Of a DNA stretch of 64,000 nucleotides, positions 41,880-49,509 are shown one piece after another (position 1 is the stretch's first letter; every line of letters begins with the position of its first letter). The notes under the pieces are model-generated. The model was not told where the DNA came from, ran no database searches, and saw only the letters and a list, made by a program, of their open reading frames with translations. The position numbers and the translations under genes are program-made. Source of the stretch: Cellulomonas sp. APG4. GTDB lineage: Bacteria; Actinomycetota; Actinomycetes; Actinomycetales; Cellulomonadaceae. The DNA lies in the NCBI RefSeq assembly GCF_009996735.1, contig NZ_JAACYI010000011.1, positions 1 to 64,000 on the forward strand, in the 5' to 3' direction.

Positions 41880-42902
41880 TCAGCCGGGGCGAGTCGAGGA
41901 CGCGCGGACGCGGAGCACGCAGTCGGCGACCACCTCGGGTGCCGGCTGGTCGGCGGGAACAGGGCCGTTGCGCAGCCGGTCGACCAGCAGGTCGACCGCC
42001 GTCCGCGCGATGAGCTCACGGTCCGGGTCCACGGTCGTGAGGCTCGGCCGCGTGAAGCGCCCCTCCTCGATGTCGTCGAAACCCGTGACCGCGACGTCGT
42101 CCGGCACGCGCAGGCCGCGGTCGTGCAGCACGCTCATCGCGCCGAGCGCGAGCACGTCGTTGAGCGCGACCACGCCGTCCACCTCGAGCCCGCGGTCGAG
42201 CACCGCACGCATGGCCTCCGCGCCCGTCGCGCGCGTCCACGCGAGCGCCTCGCCCGTACGGTGCGGGTCGTGCTCGAGGCCCGCACCCTCGAGGGCCTCG
42301 AGGAACCCGCGCGTGCGCAGCGCCCCCGCACCCACGCCCTCGCGGTCGAAGGTGCCGATGAGCGCGAGCCTGCGCCGGCCCAGACCGAGCAGGTGCTCTG
42401 TCGCGGCGCGCGCCCCGTCGACGTTGGCCATCGCGACGTGCGGCACGCGCCCGTGCAGCGCGCGCTCACCGAGCAGCACCATCGGGAAGTCGACCTCGAG
42501 CACAGGGGCGTCACCCGCGCGCAGGCCGAGCGGCGAGAGGATCAGCCCGTCGGTCATGCGTCGGCGCGCGCTCGTGAGGACCTCGAGCTCGCGATCGCGG
42601 CTGCCGCCGGTCTGCTCGATCAGCACGGTGTAGCCCTGCGCACCCGCGGCGTCGATCACGGCGTCGGAGAGCTCGGCGAAGTACGGCAGGCGCAGCTCGG
42701 GCACCGCGAGCGTGATCATCCCGGTGCGCCCCAGGCTCAGGCTGCGGGCGGTGAAGTTCATCTGGTACCCGAGCTCGTCGATCGCCGCCCGCACACGCTC
42801 GCGCGTCGTGGGGCTGACGTGCGCGAAGTCGTTGACGACATTGGAGACGGTCTTGACCGAGACCCCCGCGACCCGGGCGACGTCGCGCATCGTGACGGGC
42901 AC
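41880..42902 (-). CDS. LacI-family transcriptional regulator
   Basis: 340 residues from GTG 42902 (MPVTMRDVARVAGVSVKTVSNVV as the DNA-binding helices, residues 1-23). Asn in TVSN sits where many relatives carry Arg, and is shared with the regulator at 54492, while the preceding residues (SVK versus SLG) differ. The sensing domain begins near residue 62 (MITLAVPELRLPYFAELSDAV) and contains VVALNDVLALGAM and VTGFDDIEEGRFTRPSLTTV. It lies between GH5 (divergent) and the binding-protein operon (same strand downstream). The two palindromes with ACCGGT cores, one on each side, are its likely targets. The inducer is probably a glucan- or mannan-derived sugar; inference. Confidence 0.9.
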   Translation of the reverse strand: MPVTMRDVARVAGVSVKTVSNVVNDFAHVSPTTRERVRAAIDELGYQMNFTARSLSLGRTGMITLAVPELRLPYFAELSDAVIDAAGAQGYTVLIEQTGGSRDRELEVLTSARRRMTDGLILSPLGLRAGDAPVLEVDFPMVLLGERALHGRVPHVAMANVDGARAATEHLLGLGRRRLALIGTFDREGVGAGALRTRGFLEALEGAGLEHDPHRTGEALAWTRATGAEAMRAVLDRGLEVDGVVALNDVLALGAMSVLHDRGLRVPDDVAVTGFDDIEEGRFTRPSLTTVDPDRELIARTAVDLLVDRLRNGPVPADQPAPEVVADCVLRVRASSTRPG

Positions 42903-43014
42903 GCGAGCCTCCTCGTCCGGACGGCCCGGGCCCGCCCGGCGCGGGACCGCTCAGGCTCCGGTGCCGGTCACTATCCCACCGCCGTGGGCCCGACGGCGCG
43001 TGCGGCACGCGGCC

Positions 43015-43044
43015 TGGACACGCCTCACCCGCCCTGCCTAGGCT
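43015..43044 (+). promoter_or_regulatory. Putative GH5 promoter
   Basis: TGGACA (43015-43020), an 18-base spacer and TAGGCT (43039-43044). The transcription start would fall in the operator at 43048-43063. Confidence 0.55.
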
Positions 43045-43047
43045 CTC

Positions 43048-43063
43048 TGGTAACCGGTTACCA
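43048..43063. promoter_or_regulatory. LacI-type operator TGGTAACCGGTTACCA
   Basis: Perfect 16-base palindrome immediately downstream of a -10-like TAGGCT and 78 bases before the GH5 start. Placed between GH5 and the divergent LacI gene at 42902, its probable regulator. Confidence 0.8.
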
Positions 43064-43140
43064 CTCGCACTCGCATGGCCGACGCGGGAAGCACCGGCCA
43101 CACTCGACGGCGCAGCGCTGCGCCGAGCCCAGGAGGACCG

Positions 43141-44523
43141 ATGGACTGGATCCGCGTCGACGGCGACCGGCTCGTGGACGAGGCAGGCCGCACCGTGCTG
43201 CTGCGCGGCGTCGGCCTCGGCGGCTGGATGACGATGGAGAACTTCATCACCGGCCACCCCGCGACCGAGTCGCAGATGCGGCGCGCGACCCGCCGCGTGC
43301 TGGGCGACGAGGCCTACGAGGCGTTCTTCGAGACCTTCCTGACCGAGTTCTTCGCGGACGCCGACGCCGCCCATCTCGCGTCGCTCGGCGTCAACGCCGT
43401 CCGCGTGCCGTTCAGCTACTTCCACCTCGAGGACGACGACGCCCCGTTCGTGATCAAGGAGGAGGGGTTCCGGCACCTCGACCGCGTGGTGCGCACGCTC
43501 GCCGCGCACGGGATCTACGCGATCCTCGACCTGCACGCGGCACCCGGCTGGCAGAACCAGCACTGGCACAGCGACAACCCGAACGGCTGGGCGTCGTTCT
43601 GGCGCCACCCGCACTTCCAGGACCGCGTGGTCCACCTGTGGGAGGCGATCGCCGACAGGTACCGCGACGAGCCCGCCGTGGCCGGCTACAACCCCCTCAA
43701 CGAGCCCTCCGACCACACGGGCGAGGTGATCGGCCCGTTCTACACCCGCCTCGAGGCCGCGATCCGGCGCATCGACCCACGCCACGTGCTGTTCCTCGAC
43801 GGGAACCGGTACTCGACCGACTTCTCGATGTTCGACCGGCCGTTCGACAACGCCGTCTGGACAGCGCACGACTACGCGTTGCCGGGCATCGCGAACCCGA
43901 GCCGCTACCCGGGCGAGACGCGTGGCAAGCACTTCGACGCCGCCGTCGTCGAGCAGACCTACCTGGCCCGCACCGAGGTGATGCGACGCACGGGGACACC
44001 GGTGTGGGTGGGCGAGTTCGGGCCGACGTACGTGGGCGACGCCGAGCGCGTCGAGGGCGCGTACCGGCTTCTCGACGACCAGCTCGACGTCTACCGGCGG
44101 CACGGCGCGAGCTGGAGCCTGTGGACCTACAAGGACATCGGGGCGCAGGGACTCGTCACCGTCGACCCCGCGAGCCCCTACCTCGAGCGCATCCGGCCGG
44201 CGCTCGAGAAGAAGGAGCGCCTGGGCGCCGACTCGTGGGGCGGCTCGGAGGCTCACACGCGCCACGTGCTCGAGCCGGTCGAGCAGCTGCTCGCGACCGA
44301 GTTCCCGGACTTCGACCCCTACCCGTGGGGCGCCAAGCCGTGGCTCAACGTGCTGGTGCGGCACATCCTGCTCGCGGAGCCGCTCGTCGACGAGTTCGCC
44401 GCCACCTTCCGCGGCCTCGACGCCGACGGCGCGGCCGAGCTCGCGCGCTCGTTCGCCTTCGACAGGTGCGTCGAGCGGACCCGGCTCTCGGCGCTGCTGC
44501 GCCGCCACCTGGCCCACGACTGA
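43141..44523 (+). CDS. Glycoside hydrolase family 5-like enzyme, intracellular
   Basis: 460 residues from ATG 43141 with AGGAGG four bases upstream. The (beta/alpha)8 clan-A fold is marked by LRGVGLGGWMTMENF (residues 22-36), ILDLHAAPGWQ, the acid/base Glu in YNPLNEPSD (about residue 189) and the nucleophile Glu in VWVGEFGP (about 297). There is no signal peptide, so it hydrolyses imported oligosaccharides rather than polymer. The C-terminal about 100 residues are a helical extension. Subfamily cannot be told: exo-beta-1,3-glucanase-like and beta-mannosidase/glucosidase-like subfamilies share these motifs. It is solitary, divergent from a LacI gene with a perfect operator at its promoter. Confidence 0.85.
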   Translation: MDWIRVDGDRLVDEAGRTVLLRGVGLGGWMTMENFITGHPATESQMRRATRRVLGDEAYEAFFETFLTEFFADADAAHLASLGVNAVRVPFSYFHLEDDDAPFVIKEEGFRHLDRVVRTLAAHGIYAILDLHAAPGWQNQHWHSDNPNGWASFWRHPHFQDRVVHLWEAIADRYRDEPAVAGYNPLNEPSDHTGEVIGPFYTRLEAAIRRIDPRHVLFLDGNRYSTDFSMFDRPFDNAVWTAHDYALPGIANPSRYPGETRGKHFDAAVVEQTYLARTEVMRRTGTPVWVGEFGPTYVGDAERVEGAYRLLDDQLDVYRRHGASWSLWTYKDIGAQGLVTVDPASPYLERIRPALEKKERLGADSWGGSEAHTRHVLEPVEQLLATEFPDFDPYPWGAKPWLNVLVRHILLAEPLVDEFAATFRGLDADGAAELARSFAFDRCVERTRLSALLRRHLAHD

Positions 44524-44564
44524 CCGAGCCTTGACACGCCGTTGACGGGACGAAGCCCCAGGTC

Positions 44565-44637
44565 AAGACCGTATTTCGCGGCCAGCCCCTGCGTGACGCA
44601 CGTCACCCGGGCGGCTGATCAACCTGGGGCCACGCGT
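44565..44637. other. Gap between GH5 and the PQ-loop gene: inverted repeat and Crp-like palindrome
   Basis: The 293-base stretch 44524-44816 holds no gene. CCCCAGGT and ACCTGGGG form widely spaced inverted arms (about 44566 and 44629), and GTGACGCACGTCAC (44593-44606) is a perfect palindrome with the GTGA-N6-TCAC layout of Crp/GlxR-type sites. The rest is C-rich leader without clear signals. Confidence 0.4.
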
Positions 44638-44816
44638 GGCCGAAGATGTGGGTGCCGCGGTCGCCGACGACGCGACGCGGCACCCCCGCCGTTCCCCCTC
44701 GCTGTGCCCTGCCTTCCCGCAGTACCCACCCGCAGTACCACCCCCACCGTTCCACCTGCACCCGGCGATCCCGGGTCCGTCCGGGGCGCCCGCGCGCCCC
44801 ACCGCCCGGAGCACCC

Positions 44817-45173
44817 ATGCACGCGCTCACCGAGATCCTCGGCCTGCTCGCCTCCCTCACCTCGTTCATCCTCTGGGTGCCCCAGGGCCTGCGCGTCTGG
44901 CGCGCGCGGCGCGCCCCGGCGTCGCTCACGGGGCTGGCGGTGAGCACCCAGGTGATCTCGCTGATCGGCAACGTGCTGTGGGCCGCCTACGGCGTGCTCA
45001 TCGGCTCGTTCTGGGTGGGTGCGCCCGTCGTGGTCAACGTCCCGATCCTGCTCATGACGATCGTCGTGCTGAGGCGCGCGCGCCGCGCCGCCGCGCTCCC
45101 GACGACGAGCGAGCCCGGTCCCCTCGACGGCGCCACGACCCCCGAGGTCCCCGAGGTCGCCCTCGCCGCCTGA
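44817..45173 (+). CDS. Small PQ-loop (SemiSWEET-like) membrane protein
   Basis: 118 residues, ATG 44817 with GGAG five bases upstream. Three hydrophobic helices: about 5-22 containing the VPQ motif (FILWVPQGLRVWRARR), 40-60 and 66-85, followed by a charged, disordered tail. A single three-helix bundle with a PQ motif is the SemiSWEET/MtN3 half-transporter pattern. Bacterial members work as homodimers and several move sugars. The second helix reads TQVISLIGNVLWAAYGVLIG. The transported compound is unknown here. Upstream sequence is C-rich with no convincing promoter; downstream lies the nested palindrome copy B. Confidence 0.7.
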   Translation: MHALTEILGLLASLTSFILWVPQGLRVWRARRAPASLTGLAVSTQVISLIGNVLWAAYGVLIGSFWVGAPVVVNVPILLMTIVVLRRARRAAALPTTSEPGPLDGATTPEVPEVALAA

Positions 45174-45211
45174 CCCCGGCGAGCCGTTCGCTCTCCCCCA
45201 CCCCACCCCCG

Positions 45212-45279
45212 CGAGTTCGCACTGCCGCACCGAGGTCGCACGGCCGACGGTGCGAACTCGGTGCGCGGGTGCGAACTCG
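45212..45279. repeat. Nested inverted repeat, copy B of the intergenic palindrome family
   Basis: Outer arms CGAGTTCGCAC (45212-45222) and GTGCGAACTCG (45269-45279), inner arms GCACCGAGGTCGCAC (45227-45241) and GTGCGAACTCGGTGC (45250-45264, one mismatch), 8-base loop. Same geometry as copy A at 3420-3485, with A/T substitutions compensated on both arms and a similar C-rich lead-in. Confidence 0.85.
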
Positions 45280-45320
45280 GCGGGAGAAGTGAGTGACGGC
45301 CACGACGGCCGGGGTGGGCG

Positions 45321-45761
45321 GTGCTCGCCGAGATCACGCGCTACCCGATCGAGCAGCAGGCCGAGCGCACCGAACGGTTCGCCGCACAGCTGCTCGCCTG
45401 GCGCTGGTACTTCAGCCAGTCCGTCGAGAAGGACAGCCGCTACCTCGAGGCGCTCGCGCTGAGCAAGGTCGTGCTGTTCGCGTGCCGGCTCGTGCTCAAC
45501 GCGAACGCGACGCTCTACCCTTTCCACAAGTGGCTGCTGCGGGTGACCGAGGGCGTCGACCACCGGCCGGCGGACCTGACGGACCGCCTCGACACGCTCC
45601 TCGCCGCGCCGTCGCAGGAGCAGGTCGATTCCCTCGTCGAGGACCTCTTCGCCTTCTACGACATCGACCGGGCGGCGACCGACGCCGTGTGGCCCACGCG
45701 GTTCATGAAGGACACCGAGCTCGCCTGGCAGTCCGGGCACCCCCCGATCGACGACCTGTAG
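45321..45761 (+). pseudogene. C-terminal fragment resembling a nucleotidyltransferase-domain protein
   Basis: 146-residue open frame from a GTG with only a weak ribosome site. The sequence is helical: QLLAWRWYFSQSVEKDSRYL, LSKVVLFACRLVLNANATLYPFHKWLLRVTE. It resembles the C-terminal helical part of stand-alone nucleotidyltransferase-domain proteins, in which a phrase like FPYHKWLLR is common. The N-terminal catalytic domain with its GSxxxG...DxD motif is absent. An in-frame stop (45294-45296) and palindrome copy B lie directly upstream, so the 5' part seems lost. It may still be expressed as a small protein of unknown role; I favour a decayed gene. Confidence 0.45.
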
Positions 45762-45838
45762 GCCCTCCGCGGCGGCGTCCGCCACGAGCCTCCGGACGGC
45801 GTGCGCGCAGGGCGATGACTTCCGGCGCGCCGACGGGT

Positions 45839-45864
45839 CTGTGGTGGTGAGGGCACCACCACAG
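45839..45864. other. Perfect stem-loop in the leader of the DUF899 gene
   Basis: CTGTGGTGGTG (45839-45849) pairs with CACCACCACAG (45854-45864) across loop AGGG, 28 bases before the start codon at 45893. It could end the upstream fragment's transcript or act in the leader of the downstream gene. No T-run follows. Confidence 0.55.
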
Positions 45865-45892
45865 GTGATCCCGCGAGACGACGGAGGGACCC

Positions 45893-46675
45893 ATGAGCAC
45901 GACCCGCGACGACACCCAGCCCGCCCACCGGGGCCGACCCCCCGTGGTCGACCACGCCACGTGGCAGGCCGCGCGCGACGAGCTCCTGGTGCGCGAGAAG
46001 GCACACACCCGAGCGGGCGACGCTCTGGCCGCCGAGCGCCGCCGGCTGCCGATGGTCGAGCTCGACCCGCGCGTCGAGGTGGTGGGCGCCCACGGCTCCG
46101 TGCCCTTCCTCGACCTGTTCGAGGGCCGCGACGAGCTGCTGGTCTACAAGCACATGTGGCACGACGGCGCGCCGCACCAGGGGCAGTGCGAGGGCTGCAC
46201 GACGACGGCCTGGCACCTGCGCGACGCCGCCTACCTCAACGTGGCCGGCGTCTCGTTCGCCGTCCTCACCGAAGGGCCCTGGGACGAGGTCGCGCCGTAC
46301 CTCGACTTCATGGGGTACACGCAGCCCTGGTACTCGGTGCGGGGACTCGACGAGCCCGTGGGTGGCGAGATGGGCACGCTCACGTGCTTCCTGCGCGACG
46401 GCGACCGCGCCTTCCTCACGTACGCGACGACGGGCCGCGGCAACGAGGTGACGAGTCCCGCGTTCGCCCTGCTCGACATGACGCCCTACGGACGCCGCGA
46501 GTCGTGGCAGGACGTCCCCGACGGCTGGCCCGAGGGCCACCCGCCGTGCTGGTACTGGCGCACCGACCACGACGGCGTCGCGGGCTGGGCCGAGTCGTCC
46601 CGCCCCACGCCGCAGTGGACCCGGCCGGGCGCAGGTCCGGTGCAGACGCTCGGTCGTCGCAGCCACCACCACTGA
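45893..46675 (+). CDS. DUF899-family thioredoxin-like protein
   Basis: 260 residues with GGAGGG four to five bases before the ATG. DUF899 proteins have a thioredoxin-like fold. The conserved stretch ELLVYKHMWHDGAPHQGQCEGCTT, with a CEGC motif near residues 102-105, is clearly present, as are the VAGVSFAVLTEGP and YLDFMGYTQPWYS blocks. The N-terminal segment DHATWQAARDELLVREKAHTRAGD is the family's opening helix. Cytoplasmic. The function of the family is not established; a redox or dithiol role is often assumed. The last residues are three histidines. No relation to the sugar genes is apparent. Confidence 0.88.
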   Translation: MSTTRDDTQPAHRGRPPVVDHATWQAARDELLVREKAHTRAGDALAAERRRLPMVELDPRVEVVGAHGSVPFLDLFEGRDELLVYKHMWHDGAPHQGQCEGCTTTAWHLRDAAYLNVAGVSFAVLTEGPWDEVAPYLDFMGYTQPWYSVRGLDEPVGGEMGTLTCFLRDGDRAFLTYATTGRGNEVTSPAFALLDMTPYGRRESWQDVPDGWPEGHPPCWYWRTDHDGVAGWAESSRPTPQWTRPGAGPVQTLGRRSHHH

Positions 46676-46850
46676 GGCGCGCGGCCGAGTCCTGCCACCG
46701 TCGCCTCAGACAGCCGAATAGGCCCTACGTCCGCCGGACTTAAGACTCATTCGCGCGGCGGCCCCGGCGCGGACTCTGGAACCAGGGCTCGAACGGGCCC
46801 TCCGCGCGGGAAGCGAACCCGTCGCGGCACATCCTGGGGGAGGTCCCATC

Positions 46851-47411
46851 ATGGCAACGACGCACAGCACGAGCACCACCCCGAGCAAGGGCCACGCCGT
46901 CCCGGTGGTCTACCAGGAGCAGGTCGTCACGAGCGCGTTCGCGCGCAGGGTGCTGGCCGTCGCCCGCATCGTCATCGGCTTCACGTTCTTCTGGGCCTTC
47001 ATCGACAAGACCTTCGGCCTCGGCTACGCGACGCCCACCGAGCGCGCGTGGATCAACGGCGGCACGCCGGCGCAGGGGTTCATCAAGGGCATCGAGGGCC
47101 CGTTCCACGACGCCTTCCAGGTGTTCGCCAACCCGTTCGGAGACGTCCTGTTCATGGTCGGCCTGCTCGGCATCGGCGTCGCGCTGATCGCCGGCGCCGG
47201 GCTGCGCATCGCGGCGGTCACCGGCACGCTGCTCATGCTCTTCATGTACCTCGCCGAGTTCCCGCTCGCCCTGGGCGGCAACAACCCGATCGTCGAGTCG
47301 CACTGGCACGAGGCGCTGCTGCTGATCATCGCCGCGGTGACCCTCTCGGGCGACACGTGGGGTGCCGGGAAGATCTGGGGCCGGATCGTCGGCAACAGCT
47401 GGCTGCGCTGA
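46851..47411 (+). CDS. DoxX-family-like membrane protein
   Basis: 186 residues, ATG with GGGGAGG six bases upstream. Four hydrophobic segments: about 33-50 (VLAVARIVIGFTFFWAFIDKTFG), 98-116, 120-140 and 150-165. The LARIVIGFTFFWAFIDK-like first helix and the ESHWHEALLLIIAAVTL last helix match DoxX-like quinone-linked membrane proteins. The N-terminus is a Ser/Thr/His-rich tail. Homologues in actinobacteria are often described as thiosulfate:quinone-oxidoreductase-like DoxX, but the role of stand-alone copies is uncertain. The gene is monocistronic by spacing: 175 bases follow DUF899 and a strong hairpin closes it. Confidence 0.78.
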   Translation: MATTHSTSTTPSKGHAVPVVYQEQVVTSAFARRVLAVARIVIGFTFFWAFIDKTFGLGYATPTERAWINGGTPAQGFIKGIEGPFHDAFQVFANPFGDVLFMVGLLGIGVALIAGAGLRIAAVTGTLLMLFMYLAEFPLALGGNNPIVESHWHEALLLIIAAVTLSGDTWGAGKIWGRIVGNSWLR

Positions 47412-47420
47412 CCCGCTCGT

Positions 47421-47455
47421 CGCAGCGGCCCGCCCCGCTCGGGTGGGCCGCTGCG
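47421..47455. terminator. Bidirectional hairpin between convergent genes
   Basis: CGCAGCGGCCC (47421-47431) pairs perfectly with GGGCCGCTGCG (47445-47455), nine bases past the DoxX-like stop and about 40 bases before the end of the minus-strand gene at 47495. Confidence 0.7.
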
Positions 47456-47494
47456 GCGCCTCACGGGGCCCGCCGTCGGCGCGCGGGGCCCGGC

Positions 47495-48136
47495 CTACGC
47501 GGGTGCGGGCTCGAGGTGATCGTGGGCGGCCAGCACGGCCCGATCCGCGACGGCACGCTCGTGACTCGGCGTCCCCGGCCTCGGGAGCGAGAACACGCCG
47601 TCGTCGGAGCCGTCGGCCTGGACCTTGCGCGCCATCAGCCGCCAGTAGCTCGTGCGCGCGAGGCCGAGCCCGGCCCAGTCCACCTCGTCGAGGAGCGCGC
47701 GGCGAACGCGCACCTGGCGTGCGTCGTCGAGGACGATGCCGCCCGTCGGCACCCCTGTGATGCTGACCTCGCCCTCGAACCGCGTGAGGTCCAGCACGGG
47801 CGGCCGGGCCGCGACCGGGCCGCCGTCCGGTCTGATCCACAGCATGCGTGGCCGGTGCCCCACGAGCGTCACGCCCTCGAGCGTGGCCCCCGCGCTCACG
47901 TGCAGCGCGTCCCCGCAGTCGAGGTCCACGAAGGTGACGTCACGCAGCGTCGCCCACGCGTCGATGAAGAATCCGCTCTCGGTGCGGCACCGCTCAAACG
48001 TCGTGCGCTCGATCGTCCACGGGCGGCTCGGCGCGCCGGGCAGGAGCGTGGGAAAGGTCTCGTCCGCGTAGTCACGCCCGGCCAGCACGGCTCGGCCCTC
48101 GGCGTCGACGACGGCGTCCGCGCTCAGGTCCCTCAC
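47495..48136 (-). CDS. Hypothetical beta-helix-like protein
   Basis: 213 residues. The middle (about 38-160) repeats short strand-turn units (TIERTTFERCRTESGFFIDA, WATLRDVTFVDLDCGDALHV, SAGATLEGVTLVGHRP), the spacing seen in right-handed beta-helix or pentapeptide-like proteins. No exact pentapeptide repeat is present. No signal peptide, soluble, acidic. The GTG at 48136 follows TAGGCT by six bases, so the transcript is probably leaderless. That -10 box includes the TAG stop codon of the upstream epimerase gene. I cannot assign a function. Confidence 0.72.
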   Translation of the reverse strand: MRDLSADAVVDAEGRAVLAGRDYADETFPTLLPGAPSRPWTIERTTFERCRTESGFFIDAWATLRDVTFVDLDCGDALHVSAGATLEGVTLVGHRPRMLWIRPDGGPVAARPPVLDLTRFEGEVSITGVPTGGIVLDDARQVRVRRALLDEVDWAGLGLARTSYWRLMARKVQADGSDDGVFSLPRPGTPSHERAVADRAVLAAHDHLEPAPA

Positions 48137-48142
48137 GCCGGG

Positions 48143-48148
48143 AGCCTA
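48143..48148 (-). promoter_or_regulatory. -10 box TAGGCT sharing the TAG stop of the upstream gene
   Basis: On the minus strand TAGGCT, then six bases, then GTG at 48136. The TAG of this box (48148-48146) is also the stop codon of the epimerase gene, so gene end and promoter are fused. Confidence 0.5.
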
Positions 48149-49117
48149 GCGAGGCACGTCGGCGACCCGTGCGAGCGCGGACGGCGGCTCAGGGTGGTCG
48201 AGGCCTGCCTCGCGCTGCCACGCCCATGTCGCCGTGACCGTCTCGTCGATCGGGCGGGTCGGCAGGCCGAGCTCGCGTGCGCGGGCCGTCCCCACCTGCC
48301 AAGCCGTGCGCGCGACGTCGTCGGGCAGCCAGAACGGGAGGTCGCGCCACGGCTCGACCCCGGCCGCGAGCAGCACATCGTCGGGCACGGGACGCAGCGC
48401 GCCGGCACGTCCCTCGGTGCGGACGACGGCGTCGTGGCACGCCTCGAGCAGCCCGCCGAAGGTCGTCATGCCCTCGGGTCCGGTCGCGTTGACCGGCCCC
48501 GACCACGTCTCCTCCGCCAACGTGACCAGCCACGACGCCAGGTCGCGCACGTCGACCACGGCGATCGGGAGGTCGGCGGCCTCCGGCACCACGACCACGT
48601 CATCGGTCGCGAAGCGGTGCAGCCAGGTGGTGAGGCGACGGGTCCGGTCCCCCGGGCCGACGATCAGCCCGGCCCGCGCGTGCAGCACGCGCTCGCCGAA
48701 CGCCGCGGTGAGCACGCGCTCGCTCTCGGCCTTCATCGGCCCGTACTCGGCGGTGTCGGCGTCCGGCCCGAAGGTGGGGGCCGACTCGTCGGGCACGGGC
48801 CCGGGCGGCCAGCCCGCGTACGCGCTGATCGAGCTCACGTAGACGTACCGCGGCACGTCCGCGAGCGCTGCCGCGGCTGCGCGGGCACCGGCGACGGTGA
48901 AGCCGCAGCAGTCGACGACGGCGTCCGGTACGGGCCGACCGGCGAGCACGGCACCCAGGGCACCCGCGTCGTCGCGGTCGGCGTGCAGCACGGTGACGCC
49001 GGGCACGGCCGGCGTCCCGGTGCGGGTCACCGTCGCGACCCGGTGCCCGCGCCCGACGGCGGCCTCCACCACCGCGCCGCTGAGGAACCCGGACCCGCCG
49101 AGCACGAGGATCTCCAT
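48146..49117 (-). CDS. NAD-dependent epimerase/dehydratase-family protein
   Basis: 323-residue extended SDR-type protein. The cofactor turn LVLGGSGFLSG is at residues 4-14, VDCCGFTV and YVYVSSISAYAG follow, and the usual Tyr-x3-Lys is represented by EYGPMKAES. The C-terminal region has PVNATGPEGMTTFGGLLE, like reductases that act on side chains of natural products or sugars. ATG 49117 starts right at the first beta strand; an ATG at 49165 would add 16 unlikely residues. The role of the protein is not clear from context: it neighbours unknown genes rather than a sugar pathway. Confidence 0.82.
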   Translation of the reverse strand: MEILVLGGSGFLSGAVVEAAVGRGHRVATVTRTGTPAVPGVTVLHADRDDAGALGAVLAGRPVPDAVVDCCGFTVAGARAAAAALADVPRYVYVSSISAYAGWPPGPVPDESAPTFGPDADTAEYGPMKAESERVLTAAFGERVLHARAGLIVGPGDRTRRLTTWLHRFATDDVVVVPEAADLPIAVVDVRDLASWLVTLAEETWSGPVNATGPEGMTTFGGLLEACHDAVVRTEGRAGALRPVPDDVLLAAGVEPWRDLPFWLPDDVARTAWQVGTARARELGLPTRPIDETVTATWAWQREAGLDHPEPPSALARVADVPR

Positions 49118-49233
49118 CCCCCGAGCCTGTCGGCGGCATCGGCCCCGGTCCAGCGTGTCCGCCATGGGCGGACATGGGTGGTTCTCGGCGCGCCGCCCAC
49201 CACGGCGACCCCGACGTGGGCAGGATCACCCAC

Positions 49234-49488
49234 GTGAACGCTCACACGGCCGCCGTCCCCAGCCGATGGGATGGCATGTCCGCGATGACGGTGACCGAGC
49301 CCGAGGCCCGCACGGGTCTCGCCCTCGTGCCGCCCACCGCCCCCGAGATCGTGGTCCCGTGCGCCGCACGCCCCTCGACCCGGTACGTGCACCGCGACGG
49401 CCCGTGCCGCTGCTTCACCGGCGGCCCGGCACCCGAGTTCCCCGCGTCGACGGATCCGAGCCGACCGTCGCTCACGGTCGCCCGCTGA
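49234..49488 (+). CDS. Small hypothetical protein, 84 residues
   Basis: Open frame with high third-position G/C and a plausible protein sequence (ending PEFPASTDPSRPSLTVAR). GTG 49234 has AGGA about 11 bases upstream; ATG 49276 is an alternative start. Two cysteines lie in CRCF near residue 65. There is no known family, signal peptide or membrane helix. The reality of the gene is uncertain, but the opposite strand and other frames give nothing better. Confidence 0.35.
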   Translation: MNAHTAAVPSRWDGMSAMTVTEPEARTGLALVPPTAPEIVVPCAARPSTRYVHRDGPCRCFTGGPAPEFPASTDPSRPSLTVAR

Positions 49489-49509
49489 CCGACCGCTGAG
49501 CGGACGGGC

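Noticed and set aside
44593-44606. GTGACGCACGTCAC as a Crp/GlxR-type activator site
   Set aside because: The layout fits, but a single GC-rich palindrome this short is not convincing, it lies over 200 bases from the next gene, and no promoter could be placed beside it.
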